Source: JANMDU01 sp031376455
GTDB lineage: Bacteria > Pseudomonadota > Gammaproteobacteria > Burkholderiales > Burkholderiaceae_C
Reading direction: 5' to 3'
NCBI GenBank assembly: GCA_031376455.1
Contig: JANMDU010000007.1
Span: 1 to 33,509, forward strand
Length of the DNA stretch: 33,509 nucleotides
The notes beneath the pieces are model-generated. The model saw nothing but the letters and a program-made list of their open reading frames with translations, had not been told where the DNA came from and did no database searches. Position numbers and translations under genes: made by a program. This document shows, in pieces, positions 18,726 to 26,304 of the stretch (position 1 is its first letter; each line of letters starts with the position of its first letter).

Positions 18726-19378
18726 CCCGCTGCTTCTTGCCCGCTTTCAATATGCGAGCGCATGGCAGCCTGAGCTGCTGCTGCACTCCGTTTGTTTATC
18801 GCCCGCATGATTGCAGCATGCTCAAAGAGTGATTCTTCAATCCTTCCGGGTCTTGTTAACGATTGAGCGCGATTGAGCTTCATCACCTTGCGTAAATCAG
18901 CCACGATTTGGCCTGCCCAGCGGTTATTAGAAATTTCTAGTAATTTCACATGAAAAGCTTCGTTGAGCTGGAAGAACTTGACGCGGTCTTTGGTGGATTT
19001 TTCTAATCTTTCGTGGAGCGCTTCCAGCTCTTTGAGTTGTTCTGCTGTAGCAGACTTGGCGACGGTCGCTGCTGCATCGGCCTCTAGCAAAGCCATCAGG
19101 TGAAAGACATCGCGCAAGTCTTTGGCGTTGACTTCGTTGACATACGCGCCGCGTCGCATTTTCATGGTGATGAGGCCTTCAGCGGCCAGCACTTTGATGG
19201 CTTCGCGCAACGGGGTGCGGCTGATGCCGTATTCCTCGGCGATTTTCAATTCATCAATCCATGCGCCGGGCTCTAAGTCGCCTGATTTGCTGGCGAAGAT
19301 TCGCTGGCGGAGCAGCTCAGCCACCTCTTCATACAAAGGACGGGGCTTGAGATGTTTGTGGTCTGTCAAGGCATTCAT
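18722..19378 (-). CDS. GntR family (FadR/FCD subfamily) transcriptional regulator
   Basis: DNA-binding regulator of 218 residues: winged helix at about 15-82 (YEEVAELLRQRIF, then EEYGISRTPLREAIKVLAAEGL, then the wing MKMRRGAYV), and an all-helical FCD ligand domain at about 88-215. It is divergent from the methylmalonyl-CoA mutase operon, 74 bp from the mutase start, and a perfect 7-1-7 palindrome lies in that gap. It is therefore the obvious candidate regulator of propionyl-CoA/methylmalonyl-CoA metabolism; the ligand could be a pathway acyl-CoA or acid, which is inference. Start ATG at 19376-19378. Confidence 0.9.
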   Translation of the reverse strand: MNALTDHKHLKPRPLYEEVAELLRQRIFASKSGDLEPGAWIDELKIAEEYGISRTPLREAIKVLAAEGLITMKMRRGAYVNEVNAKDLRDVFHLMALLEADAAATVAKSATAEQLKELEALHERLEKSTKDRVKFFQLNEAFHVKLLEISNNRWAGQIVADLRKVMKLNRAQSLTRPGRIEESLFEHAAIMRAINKRSAAAAQAAMRSHIESGQEAAG

Positions 19379-19402
19379 GCAGAACCTGATTTTACATGAA
19401 TC

Positions 19403-19417
19403 TGAATTCTGAATTCA
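19403..19417. promoter_or_regulatory. Candidate GntR operator between regulator and mutase operon
   Basis: TGAATTC-T-GAATTCA is a perfect palindrome with 7-bp arms and one central base. It lies in the 74-bp divergent gap, 25 bp from the regulator start and 36 bp from the mutase start, where a bound dimer could cover both promoters. A weak TTTACA (19391) and CATAAT (19416) pair with 19-bp spacing flank it on the plus strand. Confidence 0.55.
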
Positions 19418-19452
19418 TAATTACAAATGAAAGATCACGTAAAATATCTTCC

Positions 19453-21606
19453 ATGAGCAACCAAGACGAAACGAAGAAGCCGACGCTGGTCGACTGGGAA
19501 AAAGCGGCTGCCAAATCTGCGCCCGGCGGCAATGTCGATGCGCTTTATTGGCATACGCCTGATGGCATCATGGTGAAGCCGCTTTACACAGCGGAAGACA
19601 CCAAGGATTTGCCGCACACCCACACACTGCCCGGCTTTGAGCCTTATCTTCGCGGCCCTCAGGCCACGATGTATGCCGTGCGCCCGTGGACGATTCGCCA
19701 ATATGCAGGCTTCTCGACGGCTGAAGATTCCAATGCGTTTTATCGCAAGGCGTTGGCTTCTGGCGGGCAAGGTGTTTCTGTGGCCTTCGATCTGGCTACG
19801 CACCGTGGCTACGACTCTGATCACCCGCGTGTGACGGGCGACGTGGGCAAGGCGGGCGTGGCCATTGACAGCGTGGAAGACATGAAGATTTTGTTTGACC
19901 AGATACCGCTGGACAAGGTGAGCGTGAGTATGACGATGAACGGTGCGGTGCTGCCTATTCTTGCGAGCTACATCGTGGCGGCGGAGGAGCAGGGCGTGTC
20001 GCAAGCGCAGCTGAGCGGCACGATTCAAAACGATATTCTCAAAGAATTCATGGTGCGCAACACCTACATCTACCCGCCCGAGCCCTCCATGCGCATCATT
20101 GGCGACATCATTGAATACACGGCAAAACATATGCCAAAATTCAATTCGATCTCGATCAGCGGCTATCACATGCAGGAAGCGGGCGCGAATCAAGCGCTTG
20201 AATTGGCATTTACGCTGGCTGATGGCAAGGAATATGTGAAGACGGCCATTGGAAAAGGCATGGATGTGGATGAGTTTGCCGGGCGCCTTTCATTCTTCTG
20301 GGGCGTGGGCATGAATTTCTATTTAGAAATTGCCAAAATGCGCGCCGCGAGATTGCTCTGGACGCGCATCATGAAAGGCTTCAATGCCAAGAGCCCCAAG
20401 AGCCTGATGCTGCGCACCCATTCGCAAACCTCGGGCTGGAGCTTGACCGAGCAAGACCCGTACAACAACATCGTGCGCACCACGATTGAAGCGATGGCCG
20501 CCGTGTTTGGCGGCACACAATCGCTGCACACGAATTCGTTTGACGAAGCGATTGCGCTGCCTACTGAGTTTTCATCGCGCATCGCACGCAACACGCAGCT
20601 CATCATTCAAGAAGAAACGCACATCGGCGCGGTGGTTGACCCGTGGGCGGGCAGCTACATGATGGAAACGCTGACTCAGCAGATGGCGGATGCGGCTTGG
20701 AAGATCATCGAAGAAGTGGATGCGATGGGCGGTATGACGAAGGCTGTGGACACCGGCTGGGCCAAGCTCAAAATTGAAGCGGCAGCGGCTGAGAAGCAGG
20801 CGCAGATTGATTCTGGCAGAGATGTGATTGTGGGCGTGAATAAATACAAGCTCGATCAAGAAGATGCGATTGAGACGCGCAGCATTGATAACGTGGCCGT
20901 GCGCGACCAGCAGATTGCTAGATTGCAAAATATTAAACAAAAAAGGGATGTGGCCGGCGTATCTTCTGCGCTAATTGCTATTACTTACATAGCAGAAGGT
21001 GGCGAAGGCAACTTGCTGGATGCGGCTGTGAAGGCGATGCGCGCTCGCGCGACGGTGGGCGAGGTGAGCGATGCGATGGAGAAAGTTTTTGGTCGTCACA
21101 GGGCCGATACGCAAAAGGTAACTGGCGTGTATGCCGCTGCATACGATTCAGCCGAAGGCTGGGACAAACTCAAATCCGAGATCGCCGCATTCGGCGAAGC
21201 GCAAGGCCGCCGTCCCCGCGTGATGATTTCAAAGCTCGGGCAAGATGGCCATGATCGCGGCGCGAAAGTCGTGGCCACGGCCTATGCCGATTTGGGCTTT
21301 GATGTGGACATGGGGCCACTGTTTCAAACGCCAGAAGAATGCGCAAGGCAAGCCATTGAAAATGATGTGCATGCGGTGGGCGTGTCCACACTCGCCGCAG
21401 GCCACAAAACCCTCGTTCCCGCCATCATTGCAGAGCTCAAAAAGCAAGGTGCAGACGACATCATCGTCTTCGTAGGCGGCGTGATTCCTCGGCAGGATTA
21501 CGAGTTTCTCTACGAAGCTGGCGTAAAAGGAATCTATGGGCCCGGCACGCCAATCGTAGCTAGCGCCAAAGATGTGCTGGAGCAGATTCGTAAGGCGCTT
21601 GCGTGA
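19453..21606 (+). CDS. Methylmalonyl-CoA mutase (single-chain, B12-dependent)
   Basis: Cytoplasmic adenosylcobalamin enzyme that interconverts (R)-methylmalonyl-CoA and succinyl-CoA. From ATG 19453 it has 718 residues; an in-frame ATG 57 bp upstream overlaps the operator and is unlikely. The TIM-barrel catalytic domain holds TMYAVRPWTIRQYAGFSTAE and the TMTMNGAV-like SVSMTMNGAVLP; the C-terminal B12 domain holds D598-x-H600-x-x-G603 (QDGHDRG), with H600 as lower cobalt ligand. The linker includes V500-A514, encoded by a dispersed repeat (20949-20997). It is the full-length (mutA-large-subunit/scpA) type and acts with MeaB and propionyl-CoA carboxylase from the same operon. Confidence 0.95.
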   Translation: MSNQDETKKPTLVDWEKAAAKSAPGGNVDALYWHTPDGIMVKPLYTAEDTKDLPHTHTLPGFEPYLRGPQATMYAVRPWTIRQYAGFSTAEDSNAFYRKALASGGQGVSVAFDLATHRGYDSDHPRVTGDVGKAGVAIDSVEDMKILFDQIPLDKVSVSMTMNGAVLPILASYIVAAEEQGVSQAQLSGTIQNDILKEFMVRNTYIYPPEPSMRIIGDIIEYTAKHMPKFNSISISGYHMQEAGANQALELAFTLADGKEYVKTAIGKGMDVDEFAGRLSFFWGVGMNFYLEIAKMRAARLLWTRIMKGFNAKSPKSLMLRTHSQTSGWSLTEQDPYNNIVRTTIEAMAAVFGGTQSLHTNSFDEAIALPTEFSSRIARNTQLIIQEETHIGAVVDPWAGSYMMETLTQQMADAAWKIIEEVDAMGGMTKAVDTGWAKLKIEAAAAEKQAQIDSGRDVIVGVNKYKLDQEDAIETRSIDNVAVRDQQIARLQNIKQKRDVAGVSSALIAITYIAEGGEGNLLDAAVKAMRARATVGEVSDAMEKVFGRHRADTQKVTGVYAAAYDSAEGWDKLKSEIAAFGEAQGRRPRVMISKLGQDGHDRGAKVVATAYADLGFDVDMGPLFQTPEECARQAIENDVHAVGVSTLAAGHKTLVPAIIAELKKQGADDIIVFVGGVIPRQDYEFLYEAGVKGIYGPGTPIVASAKDVLEQIRKALA
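20949..20997 (+). repeat. Dispersed palindromic repeat, copy E (in frame inside the mutase)
   Basis: Order TGGCCGGCGTAT, CTTCTGCGC, then TGCTAT (20987-20992 region) and ATAGCA forming a 6-bp stem. It is translated VAGVSSALIAITYIA, colinear with VTAVNTAQGAIENIA from copy B in yejF. Confidence 0.65.
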
Positions 21607-21630
21607 ATATCGCTCGCTCAATGCGATATT
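21606..21630. other. Hairpin just after the mutase stop codon
   Basis: AATATCGC (21606-21613) pairs perfectly with GCGATATT (21623-21630) around a 9-nt loop. It has no T-run, so it is more likely an RNA-stability element or part of the neighbouring repeat unit than a full terminator. Confidence 0.5.
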
Positions 21631-21634
21631 TGAA

Positions 21635-21660
21635 CCGTTCGGGCTGAGCTTGTCGAAGCC
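21635..21660 (-). repeat. Left inverted repeat of the GIY-YIG unit
   Basis: A 26-bp sequence with core GGGCTGAGCTTGTCGAAG that recurs as an exact reverse complement at 21974-21999. Each copy can itself fold (GGGCTT with AAGC and CCC). The core matches a widespread proteobacterial repeat that I recognise from memory. Confidence 0.9.
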
Positions 21661-21669
21661 TCTTCGTTT

Positions 21670-22011
21670 ATGAAACCCTTCTTCGTCTATATGTTGCGAT
21701 GCGTAGATAGCTCTTACTATGCAGGACAAACTGATAATTTAGATGCTCGATTGCATCAACATACATCAGGCCAAATTGGTTATACCGCGACCCGAAAACC
21801 GGTCGAGCTTGTCTGGCAAGGTGAGTTTGAGACGCGTGAAGCTGCAATTGCGTTTGAACAGCAGATCAAGGGTTGGTCACGCGCGAAGAAAGAAGCGTTG
21901 ATTGCGGGTGATTGGAAAAAAATTCAAGTACTTGCCCAGTCTAAACAGAACCCACAAGTTTCAAATCTTACGGGGCTTCGACAAGCTCAGCCCGAACGGA
22001 GGATGGAGTGA
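21670..22011 (+). CDS. GIY-YIG single-domain endonuclease (UPF0213-like)
   Basis: Small nuclease-fold protein of 113 residues. The GIY-YIG motifs appear as V6-Y-M and Y17-A-G, with conserved R27 (NLDARLHQH) and the catalytic Glu of the second helix, probably E63 in AFEQQIKGW; WSRAKKEALIAGDW completes the domain near residue 83. The final residues, GLRQAQPERRME, are the direct translation of the right inverted repeat, so the tail is repeat-derived and not part of the fold. It lies between two perfect inverted repeats inside the mutase-meaB junction and overlaps meaB by 4 bp. Fold assignment is strong; the biological role (repair, DNA-junction cutting or repeat mobility) is not known. Confidence 0.85.
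   Translation: MKPFFVYMLRCVDSSYYAGQTDNLDARLHQHTSGQIGYTATRKPVELVWQGEFETREAAIAFEQQIKGWSRAKKEALIAGDWKKIQVLAQSKQNPQVSNLTGLRQAQPERRME
21974..21999 (+). repeat. Right inverted repeat of the GIY-YIG unit
   Basis: Exact 26-bp reverse complement of 21635-21660. It is translated as the endonuclease C-terminus, and its last bases contribute to the GGAGG (21998-22002) that serves as meaB ribosome-binding site. Confidence 0.9.
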
Positions 22012-23009
22012 GCGACATCAATTCACTCCGAGCTATCGTAAATACCAGCGGCACAGCCCAGCGCCGCGCTATAGCCAAGGCAATCACGTTACTGGAGTCC
22101 ACGCGCGCGGATCATCGTGCGCAAGCCGATGAGCTGCTTACCGCTTTGCTGCCGCATGCTGGCAAGAGCTTTCGCCTCGGGATCAGCGGTGTGCCGGGTG
22201 TCGGCAAAAGCACATTTATTGAAGCGCTCGGATTGCATTTGATTGCGCTGGGGCATCGCGTGGCGGTGCTGGCGATAGATCCATCATCAAGCGTATCGGG
22301 GGGCTCGATTTTGGGCGACAAAACGCGGATGGAGATGCTCTCTGTGCACGAGAAAGCATTTATCCGCCCCAGCCCTGCCAGTGGAAATTTGGGCGGCGTT
22401 GCCTCGCATACGCGCGAGGCGATGCTGGTGTGTGAAGCGGCGGGCTACGACATCGTGATTGTGGAAACGGTGGGCGTGGGGCAGAGCGAGATTGCCGTGG
22501 CGAGCATGACGGATATGTTTGTGTTGATGCAATTGCCCAATGCGGGCGATGATTTGCAAGCGATCAAAAAAGGCGTGATGGAGCTGGCCGATTTGGTGGT
22601 GATCAACAAGGCTGATATTGACCCGGATGCTGCGATGCGAGCGCAGGCTCAGATCGTAAGCAGCATGCGGATTTTTGACATGCATGGGCATGACCACCCG
22701 ACGATTGATGCGATGCAGCGCGTGTTGCAAATGTCTGCGCTCAAAGGCGCGGGGCTGCCAGAGTTTTGGCAAGCTGTGACCGCATTTCAAGCCGCGCAAA
22801 GTGCAAGCGGCCGTATGCAGCAGCGCCGCCAGCAGCAATCTGTGAACTGGATGTGGGAGCGCATTGAGACGGGGCTTAAAAATCAGTTTCGATCAAATGC
22901 TCAGGTTCGCGCTCAGTTGCCGCTGCTTACGCAGCAAGTGCTCTCAGGTGAGATTGCTGCATCGACAGCAGCAAGAAAACTGCTGCTAGCCGGCATCCAT
23001 ACTGCGTAA
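22008..23009 (+). CDS. meaB: Methylmalonyl-CoA mutase-associated GTPase MeaB
   Basis: G3E-family GTPase (ArgK/MeaB) that protects the mutase and gates B12 loading. It has 333 residues with Walker A GVPGVGKST (K67), DPSS switch region (LAIDPSSSVSGGSILGDKTRM), ETVGVGQSE and base-recognition NKAD. It starts with GTG at 22008 with GGAGG five bases upstream; the start overlaps the GIY-YIG stop. Its last codons and TAA stop (LAGIHTA) lie in a dispersed repeat copy, so the natural C-terminus has probably been rewritten by the repeat. It normally sits directly next to the mutase, which supports insertion of the GIY-YIG gene. Confidence 0.95.
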   Translation: MSDINSLRAIVNTSGTAQRRAIAKAITLLESTRADHRAQADELLTALLPHAGKSFRLGISGVPGVGKSTFIEALGLHLIALGHRVAVLAIDPSSSVSGGSILGDKTRMEMLSVHEKAFIRPSPASGNLGGVASHTREAMLVCEAAGYDIVIVETVGVGQSEIAVASMTDMFVLMQLPNAGDDLQAIKKGVMELADLVVINKADIDPDAAMRAQAQIVSSMRIFDMHGHDHPTIDAMQRVLQMSALKGAGLPEFWQAVTAFQAAQSASGRMQQRRQQQSVNWMWERIETGLKNQFRSNAQVRAQLPLLTQQVLSGEIAASTAARKLLLAGIHTA

Positions 23010-23027
23010 ACTGCTATCAAAATCATA
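22985..23027 (+). repeat. Dispersed palindromic repeat, copy F (spans meaB stop codon)
   Basis: Order GCTAGCCGGCATC, ATACTGCGTAAA, CTGCTATCAAAATCATA. The meaB TAA (23007-23009) falls inside it. The frame is the same as in copies B and E: LAGIHTA, then stop. Confidence 0.8.
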
Positions 23028-23045
23028 CTTTTTCACGAAGCCATC

Positions 23046-24578
23046 ATGCAAACTATTCTTGAGCAACTCGAATTAAAACGCACCGCAGCAAAAATGGGAG
23101 GCGGTCAAAGGCGCATTGATGCGCAGCATGCTAAAGGCAAGCTAACGGCGCGAGAGCGGCTGGAGGTGTTGTTTGACGAGGGCAGTTTTGAAGAGTGGGA
23201 TATGTTTGTCGAGCACCGTTGCGCAGACTTCGGCATGGATCAAAATAAAATCCCTGGCGATGGTGTGGTCACGGGCTACGGCATGATCAACGGCCGCTTG
23301 GCGTTTGCTTTTAGCCAAGATTTCACGGTGTTTGGCGGCGCGCTTTCTGAGGCGCATGCTGAGAAGATTTGTAAGGTCATGGATCAAGCCATGAAGGTGG
23401 GCGCACCTGTCATTGGGCTCAATGATTCAGGCGGCGCGCGCATTCAAGAAGGCGTGGCATCGCTGGGCGGCTATGCGGATGTATTTCAGAAAAACGTGCT
23501 CGCTTCTGGTGTCGTGCCGCAGATCAGCCTCATCATGGGGCCCTGCGCAGGCGGCGCGGTCTATTCGCCTTCGATGACTGATTTCATCTTCATGGTCAAA
23601 GACAGCTCGTACATGTTCGTCACAGGCCCTGAAGTGGTGAAAACCGTGACGCATGAGGAAGTCACCGCCGAAGAACTGGGCGGCGCGATCACGCACACCG
23701 CCAAGAGCGGCGTAGCTGATTTGGCTTTTGACAACGATGTGCAGGCGCTCATCATGCTGCGCCGATTCTTCAATTATTTGCCACTGAGCAACCGAGATAA
23801 GGCGCCGATTCGCCCCAGCGGCGACAAGGCGGATCGCATCGACATGAGCTTGGATACGCTCGTGCCGGAGAACGCAAATAAGCCTTATGACATCAAAGAG
23901 CTGATCCTCAAAACAGTCGACGATGGCGATTTCTTTGAGCTGCAACTGGACTACGCAAAAAACATCGTGATCGGCTTTGCGCGAATGAACGGCCAGAGCG
24001 TAGGTATCGTGGCGAATCAACCCTTGGTGCTCGCAGGTTGCTTGGATATTAAAAGCTCGATCAAAGCCGCGCGCTTTGTGCGCTTTTGTGATGCATTCAA
24101 TATTCCCATCATTACCTTCGTGGATGTACCCGGTTTCATGCCCGGTACGAGCCAAGAATACGGCGGCATCATCAAGCATGGCGCGAAGCTGCTCTATGCC
24201 TACGCCGAAGCCACCGTGCCAAAAATCACCGTCATCACCCGCAAAGCCTATGGCGGCGCGTATGACGTGATGGCTTCCAAACATTTACGCGGCGATGTGA
24301 ACCTTGCCTGGCCGAATGCAGAAATCGCTGTGATGGGCGCAAAAGGCGCAGTGGAGATCATCTTCCGCGAAGAAAAGAAAGATCCTGCAAAGCTTGCCCT
24401 GCGCGAAGCCGAATACAAAGCCCGCTTTGCCAATCCCTTCGTGGCAGGCTCACGCGGCTTCATTGATGATGTGATCTTGCCGCATGAGACGCGCAAGCGG
24501 ATATGCAGAAGCTTGATGATGCTTAAAGATAAAAAGCTAGAAAATCCTTGGCGAAAGCATGGAAATATTCCACTTTAA
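23046..24578 (+). CDS. pccB: Propionyl-CoA carboxylase beta (carboxyltransferase) subunit
   Basis: Transfers CO2 from carboxybiotin to propionyl-CoA, giving (S)-methylmalonyl-CoA. It has 510 residues with the two crotonase-like carboxyltransferase halves: ENDSGGARIQEGV-type acyl-CoA site (LNDSGGARIQEGVASLGGY) and MGPCAGGAVYSPS in the N half, and DVPGFMPGTSQEYGGIIKHGAKLLY with RKAYGGAYDVMASK in the C half. The C-terminal KLENPWRKHGNIPL is the normal family ending. The biotin-carrying subunit is 3 kb downstream at 27614-29662, separated by hipBA and a DUF389 gene, though these two are usually neighbours. A relic of another pccB end lies at 26305-26469. Confidence 0.95.
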   Translation: MQTILEQLELKRTAAKMGGGQRRIDAQHAKGKLTARERLEVLFDEGSFEEWDMFVEHRCADFGMDQNKIPGDGVVTGYGMINGRLAFAFSQDFTVFGGALSEAHAEKICKVMDQAMKVGAPVIGLNDSGGARIQEGVASLGGYADVFQKNVLASGVVPQISLIMGPCAGGAVYSPSMTDFIFMVKDSSYMFVTGPEVVKTVTHEEVTAEELGGAITHTAKSGVADLAFDNDVQALIMLRRFFNYLPLSNRDKAPIRPSGDKADRIDMSLDTLVPENANKPYDIKELILKTVDDGDFFELQLDYAKNIVIGFARMNGQSVGIVANQPLVLAGCLDIKSSIKAARFVRFCDAFNIPIITFVDVPGFMPGTSQEYGGIIKHGAKLLYAYAEATVPKITVITRKAYGGAYDVMASKHLRGDVNLAWPNAEIAVMGAKGAVEIIFREEKKDPAKLALREAEYKARFANPFVAGSRGFIDDVILPHETRKRICRSLMMLKDKKLENPWRKHGNIPL

Positions 24579-24639
24579 ATGTTCTTTTTTGAATGATAAA
24601 ATCAATTAATTTAGTTTAATCAATCAATTTCGAATAGTT
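24579..24639 (+). promoter_or_regulatory. AT-rich leader of hipBA
   Basis: 61 bp, very AT-rich compared with the flanks, with repeated ATCAAT units and a short inverted repeat (ATTAA, TTTAG, TTTAAT). A probable hipBA promoter and HipB-binding region; no clean -35/-10 pair or E. coli-type HipB operator was seen. Confidence 0.35.
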
Positions 24640-24960
24640 ATGATTTTTCTGCAATCTGCTGATTCTGCCTGCACCACGTTGGGAATGCGTGTGCGCGATT
24701 GGCGTTTGGCGCAGAATCTATCGCAACAAGAATTAGCGCTTAAAACGTCAGCCTCGCTGTCATCGATTCGCCGCTTGGAAGCGAACGGGCAAGCGACCTT
24801 GAATCTACTGGTGCGTGTGGCGCAGGCCATGCAAGCTACTCAAGCATTAGAAGAGTTATTCGTGCGCCCCGTGCAGACGATTGCGCAGCTAGAGCAGAGC
24901 GCAGCACCTGCGCGCCAGCGTGCCCGTAAGCCGAGCAGTGCTAACAAGGCGAATGCATGA
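24640..24960 (+). CDS. HipB-like antitoxin (Xre-type helix-turn-helix)
   Basis: Antitoxin and autoregulator of a type II toxin-antitoxin pair, 106 residues. LGMRVRDWRLAQNLSQQELALKTSASLSSIRRLE (about residues 14-48, written here in part as LSQQELALKTSASLSSIRRLE split over the turn) is a typical HTH_3 domain; the C-terminal 25 residues are Ala/Arg/Lys-rich and probably disordered (QRARKPSSANKANA). It overlaps the toxin gene by 4 bp (ATGA), the usual antitoxin-first arrangement. No clear ribosome-binding site precedes the ATG; the start is chosen because family members begin shortly before the LG motif. Confidence 0.85.
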   Translation: MIFLQSADSACTTLGMRVRDWRLAQNLSQQELALKTSASLSSIRRLEANGQATLNLLVRVAQAMQATQALEELFVRPVQTIAQLEQSAAPARQRARKPSSANKANA

Positions 24961-26246
24961 GCACGATCACCAAACTTGATGTGTTCTATGAGGGCTGGGG
25001 CGAGCGCTGGTTGCTGGGTAGCTTGGCACAGGCGGGGCAGCGATTGTTGTTTGAGTATTCTGCAAGCGCTGTAGAGATGGCTTCGCGTCGTCAACTACAG
25101 TTATCACCGTTTCAAGTGCCTGTGCCCAAACCCGGTATGCAGCAAGCGGCGTATGCAGGTCCGCGCCATTTTCATGGCTTGCCCGGCTTCATAGCTGATG
25201 CCTTGCCCGATGGCTGGGGCATGCTGCTTATGGATCGCGCGTTTCGCAAGGCTGGCCGCGATGTGCGAAGCATCTCAGTGCTTGAGCGCTTGGCTGTGGT
25301 GGGTCATAGCGCAGTGGGTGCGCTTAGTTTTGAACCTGCTGACTCGATTGAAGCGCAAAACTTAGAACTGATATCACTCAAACAGCTTGCTTTGCAATCG
25401 CAAGAGGTCTTGGCAGATGATGCCGAGCAGACTTCGCAGGAGCAACTGCGCCAACTCTTCATGCTTGGTGGTTCGCCGCAGGGTGCTCGCCCGAAAGCAT
25501 TGCTTCGCTTCAATGAAGCCAAGGATCGCTTTTATCCTGATAAAGCAGGTAGGGAAACTGGTGTGCCTTGGCTGCTGAAATTTCCCGCGCAAGGCGAAGC
25601 GGCGCATGTCTGTGCCTTGGAGGAGCTGTATGCCCGCCTTGCACGCAAGGGCGGCATGGATATGCCCGCCTCGCGCTATTTTCCTTTGGGTGTAAAGCAT
25701 GCAGCATTTGGAGTGGAGCGTTTTGATCGCGTGATATCGCCTCAAGGCCAAGAGCATCGCGTGCCCATCCTGAGTATGGCCGCCTTGCTCGATGCTGATT
25801 TCCGCTTACCGGCACTCGATTACGAAACTGTGCTGCTCGCCACGCACCGATTAACAGGCGACTACCGCGAAACCCTCAAAGCCTTTGATCGCTGCGTTTT
25901 CAATGTACTCACCCATAACCGCGATGACCATGCCAAAAATTTCGCTTTCATCCTAGGCGCTGATGACCAGTGGCGCTTATCCCCAACTTTTGATTTGACA
26001 TTTAGCTTTGGCCCCGGCGACGAGCACAGCACTTCAGTAGCGGGCGAGGGGCGCTTGCCCACTCGTGCGCATTTGATGCGCGTGGCGAAGGTAGGCGGGA
26101 TTAAAGACAAAGATGCCACTGAGAGTATTCGGCACTGGCGTGCAATGTTGCAGACCGATATGCGACTGCTTCGTGATTTACCTATTCCCCAAAAAACGTC
26201 GACGCACATGCGCACCACGCTAAGCGCCGTATGGCGGGCTATGTAA
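24957..26246 (+). CDS. HipA-like serine/threonine kinase toxin
   Basis: Toxin of the hipBA pair; E. coli HipA phosphorylates glutamyl-tRNA synthetase and induces persistence. The 429-residue protein has the N-terminal Couple_hipA region (about 5-125; FHGLPGFIADALPDGWG) and the HipA_C kinase core: nucleotide-binding loop GGSPQGARPK (171-180), catalytic loop HNRDDHAKN (320-328, D323 or D324) and metal-binding SPTFDLTFS (D346). All kinase motifs are intact. It lies inside the propionyl-CoA carboxylase operon between pccB and pccA and is followed by a pccB relic, so it was probably gained there by recombination. The target in this organism is not known. Confidence 0.9.
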   Translation: MSTITKLDVFYEGWGERWLLGSLAQAGQRLLFEYSASAVEMASRRQLQLSPFQVPVPKPGMQQAAYAGPRHFHGLPGFIADALPDGWGMLLMDRAFRKAGRDVRSISVLERLAVVGHSAVGALSFEPADSIEAQNLELISLKQLALQSQEVLADDAEQTSQEQLRQLFMLGGSPQGARPKALLRFNEAKDRFYPDKAGRETGVPWLLKFPAQGEAAHVCALEELYARLARKGGMDMPASRYFPLGVKHAAFGVERFDRVISPQGQEHRVPILSMAALLDADFRLPALDYETVLLATHRLTGDYRETLKAFDRCVFNVLTHNRDDHAKNFAFILGADDQWRLSPTFDLTFSFGPGDEHSTSVAGEGRLPTRAHLMRVAKVGGIKDKDATESIRHWRAMLQTDMRLLRDLPIPQKTSTHMRTTLSAVWRAM

Positions 26247-26304
26247 TGACTTTGCTCAGAAAGATTCATGATGTTTAAAAAATCCTCATTGCTAGACTTA
26301 CTCA

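Larger units (their letters stand above)
21635..21999 (+). mobile_element. Putative minimal unit: GIY-YIG gene bounded by inverted repeats
   Basis: The 365-bp segment starts and ends in perfect 26-bp inverted repeats and contains one intact endonuclease gene and nothing else. It interrupts an otherwise close-packed metabolic operon. No transposase gene and no clear target-site duplication were seen, so mobility is inferred from structure only. Confidence 0.4.

Noticed and set aside
19435..20193. 252-codon minus-strand frame opposite the mutase
   Set aside because: Same reason: shadow of a well-conserved gene, composition dominated by His, Arg and Val.
21606..21630. Rho-independent terminator after the mutase
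   Set aside because: Stem is perfect but no T-run follows, and meaB, needed with the mutase, lies downstream.
23427..24284. 285-codon open frame on the minus strand opposite pccB
   Set aside because: The plus strand encodes an unmistakable full-length carboxyltransferase; the minus frame is His/Arg-rich with no family motif, as expected for the complement of a GC-rich gene.
24579..26304. Insertion sequence or integrative element carrying hipBA
   Set aside because: No transposase, integrase, terminal inverted repeats or tRNA end was found; the only flanking likeness is the pccB relic, so recombination is the better explanation.
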